Below are positions 1 through 4,719 of a stretch of DNA of 9,555 nucleotides, one piece after another. The stretch spans positions 1-9,555 of the forward strand of contig JBAZUC010000030.1 in the NCBI GenBank assembly GCA_041661585.1, read 5' to 3'. The position numbers and the translations under genes are program-made. The notes beneath the pieces were generated by a model. The model searched no databases. It saw only the letters and a list, made by a program, of their open reading frames with translations, and had not been told where the DNA came from. The DNA comes from JAPLXD01 sp041661585 (GTDB lineage: Bacteria > Patescibacteriota > Minisyncoccia > Moranbacterales > UBA11712). The number at the start of each line of letters is the position of its first letter. The first letter of the stretch is position 1.

Positions 1-21
1 TAGCTTCCTTTTTGGAAGCTA
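1..21. repeat. 8-bp perfect hairpin at the window edge
   Basis: TAGCTTCC (1-8) and GGAAGCTA (14-21) are exact reverse complements around a loop of five T. The right arm GGAAG (14-18) can instead pair with CTTCC (24-28), so two mutually exclusive hairpins are possible. The element may extend left of the window. A terminator of an upstream gene is possible, but no T run follows the stem on either strand. Confidence 0.5.
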
Positions 22-55
22 AACTTCCAAGCCAAGCCGAATTTTCAGCCCGTTT

Positions 56-203
56 CCATATCACGAAGTCCCGCCATACCCCCTGTTTTTTGAAAACTCG
101 TGCGAAATGCTGTTTCAAAGTCGTGATATTTGACCTGTTTTCAGCCATTTCCGCCAAATTTTTAAGGTCGAACCTCAGAAATATCCAAAATCCATATCAC
201 GAA
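56..203. repeat. CCATATCACGAA direct repeat with an inverted copy between
   Basis: CCATATCACGAA occurs exactly at 56-67 and again at 192-203. The reverse complement of its core, TCGTGATAT, lies at 121-129, so the middle copy can pair with either flank. A related short motif, AAGGTCGAACCT (164-175), resembles the arms of the stem-loop at 213-271. This looks like a decayed palindromic element rather than a coding region. Confidence 0.5.
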
Positions 204-212
204 TGACCAAAA

Positions 213-271
213 AAGGTTTGACCTTGAGGAATTTCCCGACGACGAGTCGGGAAAGGGAAAGGTTGAACCTT
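213..271. repeat. Stem-loop family, copy A (diverged)
   Basis: Outer arms 213-225 and 259-271 pair over all 13 positions, with two G-T wobbles. A purine-rich internal loop follows: GAGGAA (226-231) opposite GGGA (255-258). A perfect 9-bp inner stem (232-240 with 246-254) closes a GACGA loop. The internal loop and overall layout match copies B, C and D further right, but both stems have different bases that still pair. Its role is unknown; a structured RNA leader or a small palindromic repeat element are the two obvious options. Confidence 0.75.
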
Positions 272-360
272 GAGAAAGGAAGAAAAGTCGAACTTAGTGA
301 AAAAAACTCGTGAGATGGGCGGAAATCACATATGAATTCGTGCTACAGGCGATGAATGCG

Positions 361-385
361 AACTGTCGACAATTTGTCGACAGTT
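361..385. promoter_or_regulatory. 25-bp palindrome, possible operator
   Basis: Arms 361-372 (AACTGTCGACAA) and 374-385 are exact reverse complements around a single T at 373. It lies 81 bases before the start codon at 467. The near-perfect dyad with almost no loop suits a dimeric DNA-binding protein better than an RNA terminator, and no T run follows. That it controls the downstream gene is inference. Confidence 0.45.
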
Positions 386-408
386 GAAATATCCACTCAC
401 AAAAGGAT

Positions 409-427
409 GGAGGCAAATTGCCACTCC
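409..427. repeat. Imperfect palindrome before the first gene
   Basis: GGCAAATTGCC (412-422) is an exact dyad around one A, extended by GGA (409-411) pairing with TCC (425-427) across a two-base bulge. It sits between the 25-bp palindrome and the start codon at 467. It may belong to the same regulatory region; nothing in the sequence proves this. Confidence 0.35.
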
Positions 428-466
428 CCCTAATCGAAACGAAAACATCTTAGAAAGACCCAAAAT

Positions 467-874
467 ATGATTCCATATCAAACAAAATCAAAGAAAATTT
501 CGGGAACAAGCTATGGTGAAGTATTTCATGGTGCTTTCGCTGTTTTTGATGAGATAAAAAAGAAGACCAAACGACGACCATATGTGCGCAGCGCATACTT
601 CAAAAAAGAAAAAATATTCCTCGACTATTTTCGGGAACACCTTTTTCAAAAACGCCCAAATGAGAGAATGAAGAGACTGAGGTTCTTCAAGGCGGCGATT
701 GAGCTTGTGAAACACTCCAAAAACGAACCCGTCGGCAAAGCCAATCCAAACAAGAGTAATGAAGTTGTATACAGATTTGCCGGTTTGACCGCGGAAAAAG
801 AATTGTTCTATGTCCAGATAAAGGAAGACAAAAGGAAAAGAAAATATTTTATGTCCTGTTTTCCGCCGGAATAA
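467..874 (+). CDS. Conserved-looking hypothetical protein, 135 aa
   Basis: I do not recognise a firm function. The protein is short, basic and soluble, with no signal peptide or membrane segment. Residues 38-82 are rich in Arg, Lys and aromatic residues and look helical. Residues 91-135 form a compact tail with the pattern NPNKS, then a beta-type stretch VVYRFAGLT, VQIKEDK and YFMSCFP. That alternating strand pattern and basic charge recall small RelE/barnase/EndoU-like nuclease folds, but this is only resemblance and no catalytic set can be named. I have the impression of similar proteins being common in CPR genomes, which I cannot check here. The ATG at 467 has only a weak purine stretch (AGAAAG) upstream. 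It is followed after 74 bases by the zinc-ribbon/nuclease gene on the same strand, so the two could be co-transcribed. Palindromes at 361-385 and 409-427 precede it. Confidence 0.75.
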   Translation: MIPYQTKSKKISGTSYGEVFHGAFAVFDEIKKKTKRRPYVRSAYFKKEKIFLDYFREHLFQKRPNERMKRLRFFKAAIELVKHSKNEPVGKANPNKSNEVVYRFAGLTAEKELFYVQIKEDKRKRKYFMSCFPPE

Positions 875-948
875 ATAAAAATCCCCGCCACGATGTGGAG
901 TGTATAAACTCCTGGCCGAGATTTCTATATATCCTAATACTACCGGAA

Positions 949-2349
949 ATGAAAAAATCTGTCAACCCCGTTAGAAATTACGATAAAAAAGGCAAAAAAT
1001 ACCAAGAGAGATCTGTTGGTATCAAAGCTATTTCTAACGGGGTCAAGGGCGATGAAAAAAACAAAAAAACAGCAACGAAACCGGAGAAAAATCCGATTGA
1101 AAATTTTTCCGTTGATCCGCCCGCGTCCGACGATTCCGCCGCAAATGGAAATTTCGCTTCCACGGTGGAAGCGAAATTTCCAAAGATGACCGAGATCATG
1201 TCGACTCGCCCCGTTAGAAATGAAGCTGAAAAAGCTTTGAGCTCAATAGCATGGACTTCTAACGGGGTAAATCAGTGCGTCTATTGCACGAGCAAAAATA
1301 TCGTCAAGCGCGGGAAGCGCCAGAACAAGCTCGAAGAAGTTCAGCTATATATCTGCCAGGATTGCGGAAAAACTTTCACCGGAAAAAAGATCAAAGGAAA
1401 AAAATATCCGACCCGGATGATTCTCGACGGAGTGAGCTACTACAACGTCGGATTTTCGCTCGACGAGTCCGCCAAATTTCTGGAACGCAGCTATGGCGTG
1501 AAAGTCGACGCTTCGACCATCTCGCACTGGGTGAAAGAACTCGCCGATCTCTGCTCCTATGGTCGCCTTCGCGAATTCGGACTGAAAATATATTCTCCCG
1601 CCCAAGTCGTGCAGAGTTTCCAGATGTATCATCGCCAGATATACCGTTTCCGATATCACCGCGCCAAGACCGCCCTCGCTCTTCAGGAATTCGGGCACTA
1701 CCGTTTCGCTCCGCTCCGGGAATATCTCGATTCCATCGCCACGGACTGTCCGCACTATCTTTTTAAAGAGTCCGATCGCTCGTCCGAGATCAAAGCCGAG
1801 ATGGATCTTCACGAAGTGCGGATCACGGAAAAACAAAACCGGGCGACCCAACTCGCGCAACTCGTTTTGCAGGCCGTCGCCGACAACAAATGGCGCCACG
1901 ACGCATTGCAGAAATTTATGCTCGCCAACGACTCCGTGACAGTCGCCACCGAAGTGCCGGTTTTTTTCGAGAGGGAAGACTACGACTGGATGCAAGACAA
2001 TTTGAAATTCGAAATTCCGTTCGAGATGGAGCGCACAATCACCGGACACATCGATTTCATCCAGATCCGCAACAAGTCCGTTCACATCCTCGACTACAAA
2101 CCCGACGCCTCAAAAGCCCGTCCCGTCGCCCAGCTGACATTCTATGCCCTCGCGCTTTCGCGCCTCACCGGACTTCGTTTGTTCGATTTCAAATGCGCCT
2201 GGTTCGACGAAAAAAATTATTATGAATTTTTCCCGCTCCACGTCGTTTACAAAAAAAAGAAAAGAGGCCGCGGCCGGGGGAAGGGAAAGGAAGGAGAAGA
2301 AGAACCAAAAAAACAAATCACCCATACGGAAAAGATAATCGAAAATTAA
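949..2349 (+). CDS. Zinc-ribbon/HTH transposase-like N-terminus fused to PD-(D/E)XK nuclease-like domain
   Basis: Numbered from a GTG at 895 (484 codons), the protein has a low-complexity region (1-125), a zinc ribbon with Cys128, Cys131, Cys154 and Cys157, then a helix-turn-helix (about 172-215) ending in STISHWVKEL. This order is typical of the N-terminus of IS1/IS6-like insertion-sequence transposases. No DDE catalytic domain follows. Instead the C-terminus shows a PD-(D/E)XK pattern of the RecB/Cas4 type: GHIDF with Asp387, a strand ending in LDYK (Asp400, Lys402), then Gln413 and Tyr417 in QLTFYALAL. A basic, glycine-rich tail (452-475) closes it. It probably binds DNA and may cut it; substrate is unknown. 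I chose the ATG at 949 (466 aa) over the GTG at 895, which lies in a small hairpin; ATGs at 1186 and 1198 are also possible, since 895-1268 is mostly palindromic repeats. It could be a domesticated transposase or a nuclease that acquired a transposase DNA-binding module. Confidence 0.7.
   Translation: MKKSVNPVRNYDKKGKKYQERSVGIKAISNGVKGDEKNKKTATKPEKNPIENFSVDPPASDDSAANGNFASTVEAKFPKMTEIMSTRPVRNEAEKALSSIAWTSNGVNQCVYCTSKNIVKRGKRQNKLEEVQLYICQDCGKTFTGKKIKGKKYPTRMILDGVSYYNVGFSLDESAKFLERSYGVKVDASTISHWVKELADLCSYGRLREFGLKIYSPAQVVQSFQMYHRQIYRFRYHRAKTALALQEFGHYRFAPLREYLDSIATDCPHYLFKESDRSSEIKAEMDLHEVRITEKQNRATQLAQLVLQAVADNKWRHDALQKFMLANDSVTVATEVPVFFEREDYDWMQDNLKFEIPFEMERTITGHIDFIQIRNKSVHILDYKPDASKARPVAQLTFYALALSRLTGLRLFDFKCAWFDEKNYYEFFPLHVVYKKKKRGRGRGKGKEGEEEPKKQITHTEKIIEN
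965..1043. repeat. Palindromic element R1, in frame within the CDS
   Basis: Arms ACCCCGTTAGAAAT (965-978) and its exact reverse complement (1030-1043) enclose 51 bases that contain a nested hairpin, ATACCAA (999-1005) with TTGGTAT (1016-1022). Read in the gene frame the arms give NPVRN and SNGV, with no stop between. The same terminal sequence recurs in R2. This is like the coding palindromic elements known from Rickettsia in behaviour, though not in sequence. Confidence 0.75.
1147..1181. repeat. 35-bp near-perfect palindrome inside the CDS
   Basis: Arms 1147-1163 and 1165-1181 are exact 17-base reverse complements around a single G at 1164. It lies between R1 and R2 and does not share their terminal sequence, so it is a separate element. 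It is translated in frame if the gene starts at 949. Such a long dyad with no loop would form a very stable RNA hairpin and could be a cruciform or a protein-binding site. Confidence 0.75.
1209..1267. repeat. Palindromic element R2, in frame within the CDS
   Basis: Arms CCCCGTTAGAA (1209-1219) and TTCTAACGGGG (1257-1267) are exact 11-base reverse complements and match the ends of R1. The interior differs from R1 and holds its own hairpin, AAGCT (1223-1227) with AGCTT (1233-1237). The arms again encode PVRN and SNGV in the same frame as in R1. The zinc ribbon starts immediately after the right arm. Confidence 0.75.
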
Positions 2350-2352
2350 AAA

Positions 2353-2410
2353 AAGCTTGGCTTTGAGGAATTTCAAGAGCTTTGCTCGAGAAAGGGAAAA
2401 GCCGAGCCTT
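2353..2410. repeat. Stem-loop family, copy B
   Basis: It starts four bases after the stop of the nuclease-like gene and ends 30 bases before the ATG at 2441. The outer arms (2353-2364, 2398-2410) pair with one wobble and one bulged C. The internal loop is GAGGAA opposite GGGA. The inner part is TTTC/GAAA, then AA opposite GA, then GAGC/GCTC around a TTT loop. It can be read in frame with the next gene from a TTG at 2357, but this looks like accidental extension. Confidence 0.75.
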
Positions 2411-2440
2411 GGGAAAGATAACCCGATATTTGCTAAAAAC

Positions 2441-2893
2441 ATGGCATTTCGAAAAACCCGATTTATAAAAAAGAAACCCGTGCGGGGATTCCGCGATCTC
2501 GAGATATATCAAAAGACGCAGGAAATGGCGGCGCAGGTCGTGCGGCTCATTCCCGAGGTGGTGAAAGAAAAAAATTATCCCACCGAAAAGAAAGTTGTCG
2601 AAATGGCGCTCGATATTCCCTCCCAAATCGCTCGTTCTCATTCCCAAAGATACGAAGACCGCCCGGGAGCTTTGCAAAGGATGGAAGAAGTTCTCCAGCG
2701 CTGCGATTGGATGATCGTCCATCTCGAGCAGGTTCGCGACATCTATGCCGGCGATGACGGCGAGAAGGCGGCTCTCACCGAAGTCATCCGCCGCTACGGA
2801 ACCGTCCGCGTCAAGATCCGAAATCTCCACAAAGCCTGGAAAAAATGGGGCGAAGAGAATCCATCGGGTTTTTCCAAAAATTGGTCCCGTTAA
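2441..2893 (+). CDS. Four-helix-bundle protein, 23S rRNA intervening-sequence-protein-like, 150 aa
   Basis: Residues 17-33 (FRDLEIYQKTQEMAAQV) match the first helix of the four-helix-bundle family named after proteins encoded in 23S rRNA intervening sequences. The family's Q..RAA.SI.NIAEG region is represented by a variant form at 53-72 (EMALDIPSQIARSHSQRY), followed by helices at about 76-103 (ending in LEQVRDIY) and 108-136. The residues 1-14 are basic. No catalytic motif is visible, and molecular roles in this family are poorly known; they are thought to be small bundle proteins, some multimeric. The ATG at 2441 is chosen because the in-frame TTG at 2357 lies in a dispersed repeat. No Shine-Dalgarno is visible. 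The gene sits between two repeat copies and upstream of the atp operon; a functional tie to ATP synthase is not implied. The family call is fairly secure, the function is not. Confidence 0.8.
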   Translation: MAFRKTRFIKKKPVRGFRDLEIYQKTQEMAAQVVRLIPEVVKEKNYPTEKKVVEMALDIPSQIARSHSQRYEDRPGALQRMEEVLQRCDWMIVHLEQVRDIYAGDDGEKAALTEVIRRYGTVRVKIRNLHKAWKKWGEENPSGFSKNWSR

Positions 2894-3022
2894 AAATGAT
2901 AAGCAAAGCAAAATATCGGATTCAGAAAAGCTTGGCTTTGAGGAATTTTGAGAGCTATGCTCGAAAAAGGAAAAAGCCGAGCTTTGGAAAAACCATTAAA
3001 AATGATAGACAAAGCAAAATAC
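2890..3022. repeat. 27-base direct repeat flanking copy C
   Basis: A 27-base sequence beginning TTAAAAATGATA and ending GCAAAGCAAAATA plus one base occurs at 2890-2916 and 2996-3022, with differences at three positions (AG/GA in the middle and the last base). The two copies bracket stem-loop copy C. The first copy overlaps the stop codon of the preceding gene. This suggests a compound unit of spacer plus stem-loop that was duplicated, or target-site-like flanks, though it is long for a target-site duplication. Confidence 0.6.
2928..2984. repeat. Stem-loop family, copy C
   Basis: Outer arms 2928-2939 and 2973-2984 pair at all 12 positions with one wobble. The internal loop is GAGGAA (2940-2945) opposite GGAA (2969-2972). 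The inner helix is TTTT/AAAA (against TTTC/GAAA in B and D), then GA opposite GA, then GAGC/GCTC around a TAT loop. It lies in the leader between the four-helix-bundle gene and atpZ and precedes no gene directly. Confidence 0.8.
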
Positions 3023-3067
3023 CCGTTTTCTTTTCTGAAATTTGGTTTTTGGGAGTGGGGAAAGTCC

Positions 3068-3095
3068 GTGAAACATTTTTATTGGCTTTTATAAA
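3068..3095 (+). promoter_or_regulatory. Weak promoter candidate upstream of atpZ
   Basis: GTGAAA (3068-3073) and TATAAA (3090-3095) are 16 bases apart, a fair match to a sigma-70-type pair. It would start transcription shortly before stem-loop copy D, placing that element in the atpZ leader RNA. The match is modest and the surrounding sequence is AT-rich, so a chance hit is quite possible. Confidence 0.25.
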
Positions 3096-3114
3096 AGAAA
3101 TAACGTGATTGAAA

Positions 3115-3171
3115 AAGCTTGGCTTTGAGGAATTTCGAGAGCTTTGCTCGAGAAAGGAAAAAGCCGAACTT
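3115..3171. repeat. Stem-loop family, copy D, in the atpZ leader
   Basis: Outer arms 3115-3126 and 3160-3171 pair except for one C/A mismatch and one wobble. The internal loop is GAGGAA opposite GGAA. The inner part is TTTC/GAAA, GA opposite GA (possible tandem sheared G-A pairs), and GAGC/GCTC around TTT. It ends 13 bases before the atpZ ATG, so if transcribed it would shape the ribosome-binding region of the first operon gene. Confidence 0.8.
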
Positions 3172-3184
3172 TGGAACAAAGAAT

Positions 3185-3397
3185 ATGAACAAACTTGACA
3201 AACAATTTTCAGCCCTTGGATTGGCATGGGAGCTGGGCTATACCATCGCCGTGCCATTGGTCGCTTTGGCGCTTGGCGGGCGCTTTCTCGACAAAAAACT
3301 GGGCACCGCGCCGTGGCTTTTGCTTCTCGGGATACTTGTCTCGATCGCCGTCAGTTCCTGGCTCGTCTACAAAAAAACACTGGACATAATGAAGTAA
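3185..3397 (+). CDS. atpZ: AtpZ/AtpI-family small membrane protein of the ATP synthase operon, 70 aa
   Basis: Two hydrophobic segments (about 15-33 and 43-63) form a hairpin membrane protein. The sequence LGLAWELGYTIAVP, then GGRFLDKKLGTAPW, is the signature of the AtpZ/AtpI group (DUF/PF09527-type). These proteins lie first in many atp operons and are linked to assembly or stability of the c-ring or to Mg2+ supply; they are not part of the finished enzyme. The ATG at 3185 gives the normal length of about 70 residues. An in-frame TTG at 3119 would add residues encoded by repeat copy D and is rejected. There is no clear Shine-Dalgarno. Its last codons overlap a strong candidate promoter for atpB (3381-3409). 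Confidence 0.85.
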   Translation: MNKLDKQFSALGLAWELGYTIAVPLVALALGGRFLDKKLGTAPWLLLLGILVSIAVSSWLVYKKTLDIMK

Positions 3398-3409
3398 ATC
3401 GTATATAAT
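3381..3409 (+). promoter_or_regulatory. Candidate sigma-70-type promoter for atpB and downstream
   Basis: TGGACA (3381-3386) and TATAAT (3404-3409) are separated by exactly 17 bases, a five-of-six and six-of-six match to the bacterial consensus. It overlaps the end of atpZ. Predicted start is near 3416, just before a hairpin with a T run (3422-3449). This would allow the enzyme genes to be transcribed independently of atpZ. Confidence 0.55.
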
Positions 3410-3421
3410 GGTTCGAGAACG

Positions 3422-3449
3422 GCTGATTTCGAAATGGCAGCTTTTTTTT
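3422..3449 (+). terminator. Terminator- or attenuator-like hairpin before atpB
   Basis: GCTG (3422-3425) pairs with CAGC (3438-3441), extended inside by ATT/AAT across a two-G bulge, and is followed by eight T (3442-3449). The stem is short for an efficient terminator, but the T run is clear. Lying between the atpB promoter and atpB, it could end read-through from upstream or attenuate the promoter at 3381-3409. Confidence 0.45.
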
Positions 3450-3487
3450 GTGAAAGATACGCTAAAATTAGAAATTGAAAATTTCCG

Positions 3488-4237
3488 ATGAATATATCGA
3501 TAGCAGCAGAACCCCTCTTTCATGTAGGATCATTTGCGGTCACGAACACTCTCGTGGTGACTTTGTGCATCAGCTTGATAATTATCATTGGCTCATTTAT
3601 ACTCAAAAGTAGGATCAGGCTTGTCCCCCGGGGCTTTCAAAACATTGTTGAATCGATTCTGGAAGCCCTTTTAAATTTGGCGGACTCTGTGACGCAGGAT
3701 CGCAAACAGTCGAAAAAGTTCTTTCCGATCGTGGCGACTATTTTCATTTTCGTCATCCTCACCAATTGGGTGGAAGTCGTGCCGGGACTCGGAACGATCG
3801 GGATCAACGAAGAGCTTCACGGAAAACAAGTTTTGATTCCTTTCATCCGAAGCGGCGCGGCCGACCTCAATTTCACGCTCGCCATTGCCATCGTCAGCGT
3901 TGTGAGCGCCCAGGTTCTCGGGATCGCGGCGATCGGGATCGGGAAGTACGCGGGAAAATTTTTTGTCAGCCCTTTTCGCAGCCCGTATCTCGTCGGAACG
4001 TTTGTCGGAATTTTGGAGCTCATTTCGGAAGTAGCAAAACTGATTTCATTTTCCTTTCGGTTGTTTGGAAATATTTTCGCCGGCGAAGTGCTGCTGATGG
4101 TGATGTTGTTTCTGGTTCCATATTTCATTCCGCTCCCGTTTTTGCTTTTGGAGCTGTTTGTCGGATTTGTGCAGGCTTTGGTGTTCGCGATGCTCACATT
4201 GGTGTTTTTCAAAATGGCGGCCACCGAGGCACATTAG
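3488..4237 (+). CDS. atpB: ATP synthase subunit a (Fo)
   Basis: This is the stator subunit that forms the two half-channels for the coupling ion next to the c-ring, in the cytoplasmic membrane. The 249 residues hold five to six membrane segments. The essential arginine is Arg191 in SFRLFGNIFAGE, equivalent to Arg210 of E. coli; Glu200 matches E. coli Glu219, and Gln229 in FVQALVFAMLT matches Gln252. The ILTNWVEVVPG stretch (90-100) is the usual family motif in the second segment. Length is slightly below the E. coli protein (271). The ATG at 3488 has no Shine-Dalgarno; a leader of about 90 bases with promoter and hairpin precedes it. It is followed by a 110-base AT-only inverted repeat and then atpE. 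Confidence 0.97.
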   Translation: MNISIAAEPLFHVGSFAVTNTLVVTLCISLIIIIGSFILKSRIRLVPRGFQNIVESILEALLNLADSVTQDRKQSKKFFPIVATIFIFVILTNWVEVVPGLGTIGINEELHGKQVLIPFIRSGAADLNFTLAIAIVSVVSAQVLGIAAIGIGKYAGKFFVSPFRSPYLVGTFVGILELISEVAKLISFSFRLFGNIFAGEVLLMVMLFLVPYFIPLPFLLLELFVGFVQALVFAMLTLVFFKMAATEAH

Positions 4238-4342
4238 AATTTTTAATTTTGTAATTTTTAAATAATGCTTTAATTTCTAAATGTTTAAAAATTAGAACAT
4301 TAGAAAATTATTTAAAAATTAAAAAATTGGAAATTAAAAATT
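4238..4342. repeat. AT-only inverted repeat between atpB and atpE
   Basis: Outer arms 4238-4249 and 4331-4342 are exact 12-base reverse complements, and 4252-4266 pairs exactly with 4307-4321 (15 bases). Together they fold most of the gap into one long imperfect hairpin. The theme is TTTTTAATTTT and its complement, almost without G or C. It begins right after the atpB stop. Confidence 0.7.
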
Positions 4343-4421
4343 ATTTAACTCTCTAAATTTGTTTGTCCGACTCAAAAAATATTTTCCAGTCGATTCAAGC
4401 AGAAGCAGAGAACACAATTTT

Positions 4422-4706
4422 ATGGCAGTTGATCCAAGCACAGCGCAAGAAACGGCGCAGGCGGTCTCAAGCTTCTTCGGAAGCGACGTGGCGGCCAAAT
4501 CGATCGCGGCAGGAATAGCGATCGGAATTGGAGCGATCGGACCAGCGCTCGGAATTGGAAAATTGGCTTCAAAGGCGATGGAAGCCATCGGCCGGAACCC
4601 GGAAGCGGCTCCGAAGATCCAGACGGCGATGATCCTGGCGATCGCATTCACCGAAGCCATCGCGATCTACGCTTTAGTTGTCGCGCTCATAATTAAATTC
4701 GTCTAA
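4422..4706 (+). CDS. atpE: ATP synthase subunit c (Fo, c-ring), 94 aa
   Basis: Many copies of this two-helix hairpin protein form the rotating membrane ring. The first helix carries the glycine-rich motif GIAIGIGAIGPALGIG (31-46), the polar loop is GRNPEA (57-62), and the second helix holds the ion-binding Glu78 in AFTEAIAIYALVVAL. Sodium-type rings have a Gln in the first helix and Ser-Thr after the Glu; here those positions are Ile45 and Ala79-Ile80, so proton use is more likely. The 94 residues exceed the 79 of E. coli because of a polar N-terminal extension of about 20 residues. The ATG at 4422 is preferred to an in-frame TTG at 4359, which would add a charged segment unlike the family. 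A strong hairpin follows the stop (4720-4754). Confidence 0.97.
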   Translation: MAVDPSTAQETAQAVSSFFGSDVAAKSIAAGIAIGIGAIGPALGIGKLASKAMEAIGRNPEAAPKIQTAMILAIAFTEAIAIYALVVALIIKFV

Positions 4707-4719
4707 GTGTTGATTTGGA

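Larger units (their letters stand above)
1..466. other. Non-coding, repeat-rich stretch upstream of the first gene
   Basis: I see no convincing gene here. An open frame at 12-206 (64 codons) has no recognisable domain and is made largely of the repeated segments described below, so I treat it as chance. The stretch holds a terminal hairpin (1-21), direct and inverted copies of a 12-base motif (56-203), several AAGGT/ACCTT palindromic units (164-271), a large stem-loop (213-271) and two palindromes just before the next gene (361-385, 409-427). It looks like an accumulation of small palindromic elements plus a promoter region, but I cannot point to a convincing -35/-10 pair. Confidence 0.5.

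Noticed and set aside
12..206. 64-codon open frame at the left edge
   Set aside because: It runs through the repeated CCATATCACGAA and AAGGT units, has no recognisable domain and no ribosome site; most likely chance.
1345..2085. Long antisense frame (246 codons) opposite the nuclease-like gene
   Set aside because: The + strand has clear zinc-ribbon and nuclease motifs here; the antisense product shows none and is a shadow frame.
949..2349. A complete insertion sequence
   Set aside because: No DDE domain, no matching terminal inverted repeats bounding the whole gene, and no target-site duplication seen.
2318..2911. Antisense frame opposite the four-helix-bundle gene
   Set aside because: The + strand product fits a known family; the reverse frame has no recognisable domain and crosses repeat copy B.
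2845..3108. 87-codon + strand frame through repeat copy C
   Set aside because: It overlaps the end of the four-helix-bundle gene and consists mainly of repeat sequence; it stops before atpZ and has no domain.
2353..3171. CRISPR array from the evenly named repeat copies B, C and D
   Set aside because: Spacing is irregular (hundreds of bases and genes between), copies diverge with compensation, and no cas gene is visible; the Cas4-like pattern in the fusion gene is not enough.
4359..4421. TTG start adding 21 residues to subunit c
   Set aside because: The extension is charged and unlike the family; the ATG at 4422 gives a complete c subunit.
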